From contig CM022302.1 of the NCBI GenBank assembly GCA_011799875.1, positions 202,908,086 through 202,972,085 of the forward strand: 64,000 bases of DNA, in the 5' to 3' direction. The position numbers and the translations under genes were made by a program. Below the pieces are notes generated by a model. It saw nothing but the letters and a program-made list of their open reading frames with translations, ran no database searches and was not told the origin of the DNA. Source of the DNA: Thinopyrum elongatum. Taxonomy: Eukaryota; Streptophyta; Magnoliopsida; Poales; Poaceae. This document shows positions 21,631 through 33,431 of the stretch, piece by piece; positions within the stretch are counted from its first letter, which is position 1, and the number at the start of each line of letters is the position of its first letter.

Positions 21631-23105
21631 GCCACCAGCTCCTACCTTCGTACATACCTTTATCAATGTATATACTCCTTATGATCAATATAATAAAGCT
21701 GGCATCCCCGAAGTATGGGGCCTCTGTCATTTCATTTCTGAGTATCTAAGCCTTTATTGATTGATCATAAGGTCACATGGGGGCTTCCAACCACTGGGTT
21801 TAGCTTTCATACCCTCTTGACCGGCTTGAATGCCACTTCTTATAGGTTTTTCCTGCCTGTTTGCAACTGGCTGTTCCACTAGCTGACCCGCCCAACTTTT
21901 AACAAGTCAATCTTTTTTAAGACCCTGAACTTGTTCAGGTTCAAGCAGCGGCTTATGTCATGTGAGAGCCGGCTTACAGTAAGCTAGGTCAAACCACGGC
22001 TGTTGCAGCCTTGAAAGCAATCATGTGGCCTGAGTGCCAAAACGGTTGTTGCTGCCTTCAAAGCACTCATGTGGCCTGAGTGACAAACGACTGTTGTGGC
22101 CTTGAAAGCAATCATGTGGTCTGAGTGCCAAACGGCTGTTGCTACCTTTAAAGCAATCATGTGGTCTAAGTGCCAAACGGTTGTTGCGGCCTTGAAAGCA
22201 AACATAAGGCCTGAGTGCCAAAAGGTTGTGCGGCCATTGAAAGCACATGGCTTTGATAGCCAATTTATCTGGCCATGCTTTAATGAGTCGGCCAGATTAT
22301 TGTTTGAGAGTGTTTCAATTTTTCTTTTTTAACTCTTTTGGATTTGTGTTTCCTCAAGATTTTTTCCGCTAAGTACATTTTTCGAGAATCCGGGTCATGC
22401 AGCCCTGATTATATGACTCATGTTTGAGCATTTTTTGGGTTTGGTAACCCGCCTTGGCTATGGACTTTGAGTCGCCAGTATGCTTTGGTTTGCGCAATTG
22501 GAGTCATACGTTTACAAATCTTTGGGTTATCACCCTCACTGGATATGGCGATGTAAGCTGGCAATATAAGTCAATTCTACAGGTATGTTTTCCTGGTTAT
22601 ACGAGTATGCGAGGTTTGGTAACCTGCCCTGGTTTTTGACGTTAAGTCGCTAGTATATTTTAGCTTGAACGGCCACAATATTGGTCTTTTCTGTACTTAC
22701 ATAAGACTATATTATGTTTGGATAAGTTACCGGCCCTGGCTTTTGACGTTGAGTCGCCAGGGCATATGTTATTTATACTTTCTGCAAGATATGCAAAATT
22801 TTCAATGGAAATGTACATACCAGCATGGCCTATATAAGAACATATATCAGGCGAGTCAAAAAGATCAAGTTGGCAGTTCAAAAGTAAGGATCCACATGCA
22901 CAAAGGCATAATACGGCAAATCATTATTTTCAACTAGCCTATTACAAGGCTATCATGAGCCCACAAGTTTGGAGCAAAATGTTTTCTGAAAGAATACCCT
23001 TATACTTTCGCTTGAAAGCCGCCGGGTTTATCACTAATTTCCTTCATGGCAAGTTGACGACTCTGGATCATCTTGTGCCATTTCTTCTTCTTCTTCCTTG
23101 ATCAT
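21631..23105 (+). other. 3' spacer of O between integrase and antisense gene
   Basis: Non-coding. It contains a 45-bp minisatellite (21991-22262) and three dispersed copies of a GGTAACCCGCCxTGG...GACTTTGAGTCGCCAG unit, near 22446, 22618 and 22727. No gene is seen. Confidence 0.7.
21991..22262 (+). repeat. 45-bp minisatellite, about six units
   Basis: Units begin AAACGGTTGTTGCGGCC and end CCTGAGTGCC. The first is 48 bp, later ones 45-46 bp, and the last is partial. Copies differ by several substitutions each. It lies just downstream of the O integrase stop. Confidence 0.9.
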
Positions 23106-26100
23106 CTAAAGATCAGCCGCGGTCCAGTCGATGCCGGTTAAAGCTTTGAAAGTGGCTTCATCATTGAGTATAACAGAATGATCAACGTCAGAAGCGAAGA
23201 TATGCTTATGCCGGGGAGGGATAAGGTTGACAACATCATGAGCAGGTGGCTTAATCCTCTGGTTGTCCTTGTCGTAAGCCGGAGTATAATGATCTAGATT
23301 CAGATCTTCAATCAGTTTGCAAGCAACAGGTCGCATCTCTTTGATGCACTTGTTGAAATCTTGCTCCGTGAAAGCAGACCCGTCGTCCTTGAATTCTGGG
23401 CAACCGGTCGCTATCTCTTCCGGGTCAAGCTCATTTGCCCATGCCTTGGCTCGACCTAGAGCACAAATGGCTCCAGCTCGGGCGGCTGATAGTTTATATT
23501 CTGCGACTTGAGCCGGTGCTATTGAAAGTTGCTCCAGCACGGCCTTGATCTACTTTGGTGGTCTTCTTCCACCTGCTAGGGCCACCAAGCTTCGCAAGGT
23601 TCCAGCGTATAGCTGCTCAGTCAATGAATACACCGACTTGAGCTTCATCAACATATTTTCGCCAAGACTGGCGCTTCTGGGGCCTGTTCATCAGTTGTTT
23701 GATAGTTAAAACAATGGACACTAAGAGTTGCAAGGCGGCTTACAGTACTGTTCAAATAGATGTTCAAGTGTATGAATCTTACCAAAGATGGCGGTTGTCA
23801 TCTGGGTGATATGTCTTTTTAAACCGGCAAGCTCTTCAGCCACCGGCTTAAGCTGTGCTTCTGCCTCTTCGGCGCGCTTGACTAAGCTCGGCTTTTCAGT
23901 ATCAAAGGCGGCTCTCTCTGTTGCGCATTTGGCCTTGCGCTGCTCATTCTCTTTCAAGGCAAATTGGAATTTCGACTCAGCTTTCACAGTCTCCGCTTCT
24001 TGGTGCTTAAGCTTTTTTGACAGCTCGCCCAGTTTCGTTTCACTCATAGTTAAAGATTCCTGAGGAAAAGATTAGTAATAAGCGAGATCATTATTCTGCA
24101 TTTTCTCTACAAATACTACAAGTCCCAAGCACATTGCAAGCAACATGCTTGGCACTTGGGGGCTAATGTAGGTCGTTTTGTTCAAGTCCCGGCTCAACTT
24201 TTCAATTTAAGCCGGCCCTTGGGGGCTACATATGTGATTTTGTTTACAACAGCAACTGCAAGTCCCGGCTCAACTTTTCAATTTAAGCCGGCCCTTGGGG
24301 GCTACATATTTGGATCTTAAGGAATAAGTTGGCTATGAGAGGGCATAGGTTGAAGATAATTGTTAAAGTCTACAGCATACTCTACTATTTCCTATCATCT
24401 AGACTTGGCGGCTATATGGTTACATATGGAAAGGAGTTAGCAACATACCTCGTAGCGTTCCTTCATAAGATTTACTAAACCGGCCTCTAGGTCACGGCTA
24501 GTATGGAGGCGGTTTAAGTAGCTTGAATGGATATCACTGGCGCTTAGGCCAGTATAGCTATCCAGGTCCAATTTCCATTTGCCTTTGTCTGTAGCTGGCG
24601 CCTCTTCCTTGGTGCTTTGTTTAGCCAGGATAGTGGAATTACCCGGATCTGTATAGCTTGTGCCAGTAATGATAACATCATCAGCAGCCTTATCAAAGGG
24701 GGCCTCTTCAGTAAGTTTGGCTGGACTGGGCGGCTTCGGGCTTGGCGGCTTATGGGTGATGGCCGGGTCAGCGTCAATGTTCATCGGATCAGTAGTTGTG
24801 TTGTCAACCTGTGGTGGCAGATCATCAGCGGGTTCTTCTGGGTCTTGAGTTAAAACCTCAGGACCCGCTGGTATTTGTTTCTCTGGCTCAGCAGTTCTGG
24901 GGTCTCTTGCAGAACCTCCTACTTTTAATTTCTTGTCTGCCTTTGCTACGCCCCTAAAAAAACACAAGAGTATGAGTATATATTATGGCTCATTGAGAAA
25001 CAAGTGCAAGTATTTACCCAGGGGTGACTCTAAAGACAGGCAGCTGGGTTCCGGTAGACTCGCCGGATGATGAGTGAGATGTTCCCTGATAATTGGAATC
25101 GGAGGAGTTAAGTGGTTCACGAATGAGACCCGCCTTTGGAAAGGAGAGGGATGGATTGTGAGGTACCTCATTCCGGCGCTTTCGAGGTGCAGGTGTGTTG
25201 GGTAAACCGGTGGCAAGGTCACCACCACCACTGCTCCTGGTTGCATGCTTCGCCTCGTGCTGTTGTTTCTTCAAAATAAAGTCGGGATCCAAGTAAGCTA
25301 AAGGGTGAGAAAATCTTACTTTCCGGGTCACTTGCCGATTTTTCTGTCTTGGCAAGGGCTCTGAGTCGGAGGAAATTATAGTTACCTCTGCGGCGTCTGC
25401 ATGGCTAGTCTCCGCATCATCCTGAGAGGAGTCAGCGTCAATAAGTTGCATGAAAAGGAAGCCAAGAGAATCAAGTTCTACCTCCGACTCGTGGTCAAGG
25501 GTAAACAAGTCTTCAACATCCTGTTTCTTTCCTCTGGGCTTTTTTGGAGCCTTGGACTTTACTTTGGTCTTTTTGGCCGTCTTATCCTGTAGTTTCTTGG
25601 CCCAGAAGGGAGAATCAGCCTGAAAGTACAAATGACAATGAGAAGACAGGCTGATTATGAGAAAATGATAAACGGATTACAGGGATTTAAAATACTTATG
25701 TCGGGAGCAGGATTGAGAGCGCAGAAAGGGTTCAGCCCCGTTTTGCTGCAATCTTCGAGGGTCTCCCCGAGCAATGTCTTGGTCATTTCATTAATTTGCT
25801 GGTCATCAAGATGTGTTTGATTGTATCGCTGTGGGTCTTTCACATCACATGTGTATTGGCTCATTAAGCCGGCACGGCGGCTCAAAGGCAAGATTCTCCA
25901 AGCAACCCAGCATCGGACCAAATCAACAACAGTTAAACCATTGGCTAGTAAGGCCCTTATCTTTGGAAAGGTAGCCGTGTACTTGGTTCGTTCTGCAGCA
26001 GTGATCCGATCGGGGAGTGGATGTCTAGGGCTGAGCCAGCAAGAGCGGAAACCCAGCAGAGGATTTTCACCTGCTGGAGAGGTGTCCTGGAAAAATAACC

Positions 26101-26319
26101 AGGTCTGGTTCCAGTCCTTGGAGTGACTGGGTAGTGCAGCCGCAGGGAAGACGACGTCCCTCCACCTCTGGATTGAAATCCCACCGAGTTCAAGGCTAGG
26201 CCCGTCTGTCATCTCGGTCTGACGGTTCAAGTAATAATATCCTCTGAATAGATCAACGATGGGCTCCTCTTGAAGGTAGACCTCACAGAAGACTTGGAAG
26301 TTGCATATGTTTGACATAG
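23106..26319 (-). pseudogene. antisense gene of O, exons 2 (part) to 6
   Basis: On the minus strand these exons join in phase: 26314-25700, 25619-25018, 24953-24449, 24059-23783 and 23683-23106. Acceptors are TTTCAG, TTTTAG, CCTCAG and AACAG; donors are GTAAAT, GTATGT and GTAAGA. The first donor reads ATAAGT at 25699, one change from GTAAGT. With 42203-41931 the model has 950 codons including the stop. The N-terminal part is PF04195-like (SLELGGISIQRWRDVVFP, DWNQTWLFFQDTSP); basic, acidic and coiled-coil parts (SETKLGELSKKLKHQEAE) follow. One internal stop is present, TAG at 23552-23550. Element I interrupts the N-terminal domain. Function unknown. Confidence 0.75.
24184..24309. repeat. two copies of a 50-bp intron repeat, 76-bp spacing
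   Basis: AAGTCCCGGCTCAACTTTTC through GGGGGCTACATAT occurs at 24184-24233 and again at 24260-24309, nearly identical. It lies in an intron of the O antisense gene. Confidence 0.85.
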
Positions 26320-27096
26320 TGCCGGTGTACTAAATAGTGGGCCTTTAGTACCCCATACTTGTGCACGGGCAGTTATAGCCATACCTGCGGCAAGGCTTGT
26401 CGGGGGAACAGCCGAAGATTAATCCAAGGTTATCGAAGGGACATTCAAGCCAAGGATCCGAAGATAAGGAAAACTGGAGACCAGGGGCTCGGCTCCCGGC
26501 AAGATCCTGCCGTGGTAGCCCGCCAAGCCCGGCAAGGTTCCGCCACTGTGCCACCGCTCCAGCGTAGCGACCGGTCTGGCATTCTGGTCCCACCTTTGGA
26601 TGCGTGGCAAGGCACCAGTGGAGGCGAGCTTAAGTGGTGCTGATGGGACGGCCCCTTTTTCCATCCCCAAGAAAGTAGGGACACCTAAACGGACACCTCA
26701 CGGTGCATTAAATGCATTGGTCCTAAACCATCAGTGGTTAGGTATGATAACCATGTAGCTACTTTACACCTCGCATATGAGCAGTTTGCCACTGTGGTGA
26801 CCCCTTTGATCATATAAAAGGAGGCCCAAGGCAACTGCTACAGGGGAGGACACTCTGGGCCCATTCTGCATCCGTAGCTGCTGCACGAACACACTGTTCA
26901 TTGCAAGCGCTCCAAGAACTGGGACGAAAACACTGATAATAAACTAAAGCAGGAGTAGGGTTTTACGCTGATTAGCGGCCCGAACCTGGGTAAAAATCCC
27001 CTCGCGTTGATCATCGGTTCTGCTCTTTGTGCATACCTCTCTCCCTACCGAACCGTAAAGGGGTCCTTCGGATCCCATAGGTGTCGTACGCCGACA
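26320..27096 (+). repeat. 5' LTR of I
   Basis: 777 bp with TATAAAAG at 26813-26820 and GCCCGAACCTGGGTAAA near 26979. It aligns with 41138-41930, which has an extra block ATTTGCACCCGGCAAG. By eye the two LTRs differ at about 3% of positions. Confidence 0.93.
26813..26820 (+). promoter_or_regulatory. TATA box of the I 5' LTR
   Basis: TATAAAAG in GATCATATAAAAGGAGGCCC, followed by a short leader and the U5 end. Confidence 0.6.
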
Positions 27097-27098
27097 TC

Positions 27099-27118
27099 TT
27101 TGGCGCGCCAGGTAGGGG
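27099..27118 (+). other. primer-binding site of I
   Basis: TTTGGCGCGCCAGGTAGGGG begins two bases after the LTR end. It is a site seen in several Tat-type grass gypsy elements. Confidence 0.7.
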
Positions 27119-27182
27119 AATCGAGGTTGCGTGAACCTGATCTGGTGATCAGCACGTCAGTTTCTTCACGGTCTTTGTCACT

Positions 27183-29270
27183 ATGCCACCCAAGAAGAAG
27201 GGTGCGGCAGCGGTTGTTCCGTCTACGTCCATCTTGCCCGCGCCTACTCGGACGGGGGACGGCGTGGATGCAGGAGGTGGAGGTTTAGAGCCTCCACGGC
27301 GTTCTGGTGATCCGAGCCAGGCGAGCGGCGTCGTTCGCAGCGGCGACGACAATCCGCACGCCGCTAGCTCCAGAGATGGAGCCGTGCTGCCTACGGGCGG
27401 TGCAGCGAACTCCACAGATCGGAGGACGCATCCTAGGGTTCCCACGCCGGCGCAAGCGTCGCGGCCTTCCCAGGTCGCACCCGACGAGCAGCGCCATGGC
27501 ATTGGTGGTTCTGAATGTCCCCATGGAAACACTTCTGCGCACCAATCCCAAGGTGCGCAGGCCTAGCATGCACGCCAAACTGCCGGTGGAAGTGGCGCGC
27601 GGTCGCGTGGTCGTGACGATGCTCCTTCTAACACTGTTAGGAGTCAGAGCACCTCACGTACCTCGCACCTGTCGCCGCCGCCTACGCCAGCAGAAGCTTT
27701 GGCGTGTGCGCAGCTGCTCCTCGATTTTCCTCCTGCTCTGGAGAAGATGGAGGAGTGGCGATCTACTATCCAGAGCCTTATCGACTTCGTCAACAAGGAT
27801 CGACCACAGCAGGCGGGGCCCTCGCGGCAGCGGTCTATCGATCCGGCGCGAGCCGATGGTGAGAAGACTGGAGGCAGTGCGACTACGGTGCACTCCCCTC
27901 CACGACAGCAGCAGCGGTCGTCAACCCGGCAGACCGACGGCCGTGATGATGATTCCACGGCGTCGTCCGATCCGCGGATGCGCCGCGATCAGCTTCAAGT
28001 TCTTCAGGAACGAAGGAAAGAGGATGCTCGAACTACCATCGAGCGGCGACGGGAGGCATGTTATCAGTCAGATAAACATGTAGGGCCTACTGTCGACAAG
28101 TCTGCGCCAGGGGACGCAGGCGACTTGCCCTATGAGGTAGGTTGTCCAGCATTTACCCGTGAGCTGCGGCGAGTCCAGTGGCCCAACTCCCGAACGTTCA
28201 AACCAGAGGTCCCGGAGAAATATGACGGCAAGACTCACCCCTCGGAGTTCCTGAGCATCTACACCATTGCGGTGCAGGCTGCCGGAGGCCGAGATGACAA
28301 GATACTTGCCAACTACTTCCCGTTGGTGCTCAAACCCAACGTCAGGTCATGGTTGATGCATCTGCCAGAGAATTATATTTCTTCTTGGTCAGATCTGTGC
28401 CATCAGTTTGTTGGCGCCTTTGTTGGAGGCCACCAAGCTCCTGGCCAAGAAAGTGATTTGCATCTCCTCCCTCAAAAGGAGGGCGAGCCCCTGCGCAAGT
28501 TTATCCAAAGGTTTAGCCGAGTGCAATACAATATTCCGGACGTTCATCCTGCCGCTGTTGTTAGCACGTTTCATCAGAACGTGCCTAACCGCAAAATGCG
28601 CGAAGAGCTGGCGATGAACAAGGTCAGGAGTATTGCCGAGCTTTATGCTTTGGCCGACAAGTGTGCTCGAGCTGAAGAAGGGAGAAAACTCCCCGGCGAA
28701 GGTGTTGGTGCAGGGGGCGAATCTGAAGATGAAGATGCTGCAACCCCGCCGAAGAAAGGCCGGCGGTGGAACAAGAAGCGCAAAGGCAAGGCCGTGCTTG
28801 CTGTCAAGGAATCCGGCAACCCCGGCACCGCCAAGAAGGCCAAGGTTGACGACCCCGGCAAGGAAGTTGCCGGGTGCGCTTCCTGTCAGGCCTTGGCGGC
28901 TGTCGACAAGCCGGAAGGCTCCGGCAAACAGTATTGCAAGATCCATCGCACCAAGGGCCACGATCTCCCAAACTGCCGGCAAGTTGAACAGCTTGTCGAG
29001 AAGCAGAGAGCTGAGTATGAAAGACGAGACAAGGAGAAGGCCCAGGATGGTGCTGAGGGATCCAGCAAGAAGCGTGGTGGTCGAGGAGGCCGCCGCGGCA
29101 AGGCTAAGCTACAGATGGAGAGACCCGCTCGAGGCCGCAACAAGGACGAGGGAGGCGATGATGATGAGGAAGACGATGAATCCAGTGAGCACGAGTTTCA
29201 GAAAGCCACAGAGGCCATGTGTATTGAAGGGGGCGCCTCATTGCATTCTTCTCACCGCCGACTTAAATAG
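27183..29270 (+). pseudogene. gag of I
   Basis: ATG at 27183 gives a Pro/Ala/Gly-rich N-terminus. The frame meets one TAG at 27564 and then runs open to 29270. The gag core includes FLSIYTIAVQAAGGRDDKI, SWLMHLPENYISSWSDL and GEPLRKFIQRFSRVQYNIPD. Near the C-terminus a knuckle YCKIHRTKGHDLPNC has C-x2-H-x4-H-x4-C spacing, followed by Arg/Gly and acidic tracts (EGGDDDEEDDESSEHEF). The TAG at 29268 sits between gag and protease. Both stops are one C-to-T change from CAG. Role: particle formation and RNA binding. Confidence 0.88.
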
Positions 29271-30086
29271 TGGGTGCGTGAGGTTAATGCAACGGAGCCG
29301 TCGCTTGATGCACGGAAACCTTTAAAGTGGTCCCACATGCCTATCATTTTTTACGCCGAGGATCACCCTGATCGCACAACTGCAGTCGGGTGCTTGCCCT
29401 TATTGGTCTCACCAACAATCCGCAACCTCAAGGTGACAAAAATGCTGGTTGACGGTGGGGCCGGGCAGAACTTAATCTCGCCGAACGTGCTCAAGAAGCT
29501 GCAAATTCCTGATGAAGATCTCGACAAAACGGGCATGTTCCAAGGGATCAATCCAGGAAGGACCCAGCCAAAAGGCAAGGTTACGCTACCGGTAACATTT
29601 GGTAGCGAGCTCAATTACAGGATAGAGAAGGTAGTGTTCGATGTCGCCAAGATCCCCATGTCATACAATGGGATCCTTGGCCGCCCAGCGCTGGCCAAGT
29701 TCATGGCAGCATCACACTATGCGTATAATGTGTTGAAGATGCCCGGACTGATTGGTGTCATCACTGTCCACTCTGACAAGAAGGATGCACTAATCTGCAC
29801 CGACCAACTCTACCGGGAGGCAGCCGCAGCACCTGCCATCAAGGCATCTGCTCCCACCGCTGGAACTCCTAGAGAGAAGGAGAAGAAGACCGGCAAGATC
29901 TCTGGCACAAACTCCGGCAAGCGCACCTCTTCGGAGTGCTGCGCTTCTGTTGAGGACGCACCAGAGAGTTCCACTGGCAAGAACAAGAAGTCCAAGGCTG
30001 CTCCACCAGAGACCAAGAAGGTGCCCGTCAAGGAGGACGGAACGGGAGGAACTTTCACCATAAGTTCCACCCTAGATGACAAATAG
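29271..30086 (+). pseudogene. aspartic protease of I
   Basis: Same frame as gag. The active site is TKMLVDGGAGQNLISPNVL, with DGG as in O, and the second conserved block is MSYNGILGRPALAKFMA. A long Lys/Ser/Pro linker follows. It ends at a TAG at 30084, in DDK-stop-ESALVAF, the position equivalent to the TAG at 18427 of O. Confidence 0.87.
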
Positions 30087-31583
30087 GAAAGCGCGCTCGT
30101 TGCTTTCCTGCGGGCGAATGTCGATGTGTTTGCATGGCAACCATCTGACATCCCCGGTGTTCCCAGGAAAGTAATTGAGCACCACCTTGTTGTCTGTCCT
30201 CACGCGTGGCCCGTCAAGCAGAGGGTGAGAAAGTAGGCCTTGGAGCGGCAAGAATTTATCGCCAAAGAAATCAGGAAGTTAGAAGCGGCAGGTTTGGTCA
30301 GAGGAGTGCTTCACCCAACGTGGTTGTCTAATCCGGTTGTAGTGCGCAAGGCGAATGGGAAATGGAGGTTGTGTATTGATTATACAGACATCAATAAAGC
30401 ATGTCCAAAAGATCCTTTCCCCTTGCCGCGCATCGACCAGATTGTGGACTCCACTGCTGGTTGTGACCTACTGTCGTTCCTTGATGCCTATTCGGGGTAT
30501 CATCAGATCTTCATGGTAAAAGAAGATGAAGAAAAGACCGCATTTATCACGCCATGTGGTACGTATTGTTTTATACGAATGCCTTTCGGGTTGAAAAGTG
30601 CTGGTTCTACATTTGCGAGGGCGGTCCAAATTGTTTTTGAGCCTCAGTTACATAGAAATATGGAAGCATACACGGATGACATAGTGGTCAAAACCAAGGA
30701 TAAAGCGACGCTCATACAAGATCTAGAAGAAACATTTACAAATCTATGCAAGATCAATTTAAAGCTCAATCCTAAGAAGTGTGTGTTTGGCGTCCCTTCC
30801 GGCAAGCTTCTCGGGTTCTTTGTATCTCAGCGAGGGATCGAAGCAAACCCCGAGAAGATCAAAGCTATTGAGAAGATTCAAGTGCCAAGACGCGTCAAGG
30901 ATGTACGTCGCCTTGCTGGCTGCGTTGCTTCCTTAAGCAGGTTTATCTCCAAATCTGCTGAGCGCGTCCTGCCCTTTTTCAAAATTTTGAAGAAGGCAGG
31001 TCCAATGAGATGGACTCCAGAAGCGGAGGCAGCGCTGCAAGATTTGAAGAGGTACCTCTCCTCTTTGCCGACGCTAGTCGCACCTATGCCACAAGAGTCG
31101 TTGCTGTTGTATCTAGCGGTAACAAATCAAGTGGTTAGTGCTGCATTAGTGGCGCAGAGAGAAGTTGACGAGGGGGCAACGGTAGTGGCAGGACCGTCAA
31201 GTGACGCGCCGGGATCTTTCCTGGCAAGGTCTGGTGCCGACAAGACAGGATCTGCGCAGTCAGAAGAATCAGTGCAAAAGACAAAGATGGTGCAGCATCC
31301 AGTTTATTTTGTCAGCTCGCTTTTACAGGGAGCTAGGTCAAGATACTCTGGTGTGCAGAAATTGCTCTTCAGCCTTCTCATGGCCTCGAGGAAGCTGCGC
31401 CACTATTTCCAAGCGCATGAGATTACCGTCGTCACTCGCTTCCCGTCGCAGCGGATTTTGCGAAATCCAGAGGCAACCGGCAGGATTATGGAGTGGGCAT
31501 TGGAGTTGTCAAGATTTGGTCTCAAGTTTGAAAGTACTTCAGCAATTCAGAGCAGAGCCTTGGTGGAGTTCATTGCGGAATAG
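30087..31583 (+). pseudogene. reverse transcriptase and first RNase H of I
   Basis: After a TAG at 30234 the frame is open to 31583. RT motifs are KWRLCIDYTDINKACPKDP, SFLDAYSGYHQI, RMPFGLKSAGSTFARA and YTDD at 30669-30680, a variant of YxDD. Thumb and connection follow (KLLGFFVSQRGIEANPEKI). The gypsy RNase H reads LLLYLAVTNQVVSAALV and lacks the first acidic residue, so it is probably structural, as in other Tat elements. It ends at TAG 31581. Confidence 0.9.
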
Positions 31584-32300
31584 ACTCCAACACCAGACGA
31601 GGAGGTTCAAGAAACGACTCTTCCCGGCAGGGAAACCGATCGAGAATGGATTATGTACTTCGACGGCGCTTTCACGCTGCAAGGCGCCGGTGCCGGCGTG
31701 CTACTTGTCGCACCCACCGGAGAGCACGTCAAGTATGTAATTCAGATGCATTTTCCCCGGGAGAGCTCGACAAACAACACTGCGGAGTACAAAGGCCTGC
31801 TTGCCGGTCTCAGGATCGCGGCGGACCTTGGTATCAAGAAACTCATCATCAGAGGCGATTCGCAGCTTGTTGTCAAGCAAGTCAACAAAGATTATCAGAG
31901 TCCATTGATGCAGGCTTACGTGGATGAAATGAGAAAAATGGAAGAGCGCTTTGACGGTCTGCATACAAAGCACATTCCTCGTGCTGAGAACAGTATTGCC
32001 GATGACCTGTCAAAGCGCGCTGCCCTTAAGTTACCTGTGGAAGCAGGAACTTTTGTGCTCCGTTTGACTCATCCATCTGTAGCGCCGTCAATGAGGCAAG
32101 AAAAGAGAAGGAAGTTGAATTCCGGTCAGTACTTTCCGGCAGAGCTCCCGAGAGCCGCCGGCAAGGAAGACGCCGGGATCAGCGGCAAGCTTGCCAGGGA
32201 ACAATAGGCTCCAGCAGGGGCGCAGGCCCTTGCCGTCGAGACAAATGTTCCCCCGGCGGAAGAGATGCCTTTAGTCCTAGTTGTCGAGCCCTAGGCTCCA
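31584..32300 (+). pseudogene. second (archaeal-type) RNase H of I
   Basis: The domain starts WIMYFDGAFTLQGAGAG, then has NNTAEYKGLLAGLRIA, IRGDSQLVVKQVNKDY and ENSIADDLSKRAA, holding the Asp-Glu-Asp-Asp set of an active RNase H. TAG stops lie at 32205 and 32292 in the linker to integrase. Having a second, complete RNase H places I in the Tat lineage. Confidence 0.88.
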
Positions 32301-33431
32301 GCTTGGGCACAACCCATTGTCCATTTTCTTCAGACAGGAGAACTCCCTGAGGAGCAGGAAGAAGCGGAAAAAGTAGCCTGTCAGTCTAGCATGTACCAGT
32401 TCATCGATGGCGTTCTCTACAGAAAGAGACTAAACGGTGTGAAATTGAAGTGTATTCCTCGGGAAGATGGGCTGGAGCTGTTGGCAGAGATACATGGAGG
32501 CATATGTGGCTCCCACATAGGATCAAGAGCGCTTGTCGGAAAGGCATTCCGACAAGGTTTCTTTTGGCCCACTGCTCTCCAGGATGCAACTGCACTAGTA
32601 ACCAAGTGTGAAGCGTGCCAGTTTCATTCAAAGAAATCACATCAGCCAGCTCAAGCTCTTCAGACAATCCCTCTCTCCTGGCCATTTTCGGTCTGGGGGC
32701 TCGACATACTGGGCCCTTTCCCCCGTGCTACCGGGGGCTTTGAGTACTTGTACGTGGCGATCGACAAGTTCACAAAGTGGCCGGAGGTGGAAGCGGTGAG
32801 GAAGGTGACAGCACAATCAGTTGTCAAGTTCTTTAAAGGTATAGTTTGCCATTTTGGTGTGCCCAACATGATCATCACCGACAACGGCACACAGTTCACA
32901 AGTCGCACCTTCATGCAATACGTCCAAGACCTTGGCGGCAAAGTTTGTTTTGCCTCTGTTGCTCACCCGGGAAGCAACGGCAAAGCGGAGAGGGCTAATG
33001 CTGAAGTGCTGCCCGGTCTCAGGACCAGGGCTTTTGACAAGCTCAGAAAGTGCGGAAGGTGCTGGATTGATGAGTTGCCGGCGGTTCTTTGGTTAATCGG
33101 AACGACACCAAATCGAGCCACTGGCCAGACACCCTTCGCTCTGGTTTACGGAGCGGAAGCAGTTCTCCCCACGAAACTCATATACGGGTCACCTCGAGTG
33201 CTCGCTTATGATGACCTTGAGCAAGAGCAACTGCAGCAAGATGACGTTGTGCTCCTTGAGGAGGATCCTCTTCAGGCTGCTGTGCGAGTTGCACGCTACC
33301 AGCAAGCTTTGCGCCACTACCATAGCCGCAAAGTTCATGCCCGAAGCCTTGAGGAAGGCCACCTTGTTCTTCGGCGGATTCAGTCCGCCAAGAATTCAAA
33401 CAAGTTGACACTGAAGTGGGAAGGCCCTTAT
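32301..33431 (+). pseudogene. integrase of I, C-terminus lost
   Basis: The zinc-binding part is HGGICGSHIGSRALVGKAFR with CEACQF. The core has VWGLDILGPFPRATGG, MIITDNGTQFTSR and SNGKAERANAE, giving the D,D,E residues. The frame is open from 32295 to the junction. The C-terminal GPY segment begins (KLTLKWEGPY), and at about 33431 the sequence switches into an inverted LTR. Compared with O, roughly 45 residues are missing. The frame then runs on into LTR sequence to 33548, giving a chimeric tail. Confidence 0.92.

Noticed and set aside
22021..22263. Minus-strand frame in the minisatellite with repeated peptide units
   Set aside because: A 45-bp period is a multiple of three, so any frame without a stop reads as repeats; there is no supporting start or homology.
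27307..28083. Long plus-strand frame overlapping the start of gag in I
   Set aside because: It lies in another frame over the same GC-rich DNA, is Arg/Pro-rich without motifs, and the gag frame continues through the region.
27564..32294. TAG-only stops as a sign of UAG recoding
   Set aside because: Nothing else suggests an altered code, relatives in the same window use TAG as a normal stop, and C-to-T decay of CAG explains it more simply.
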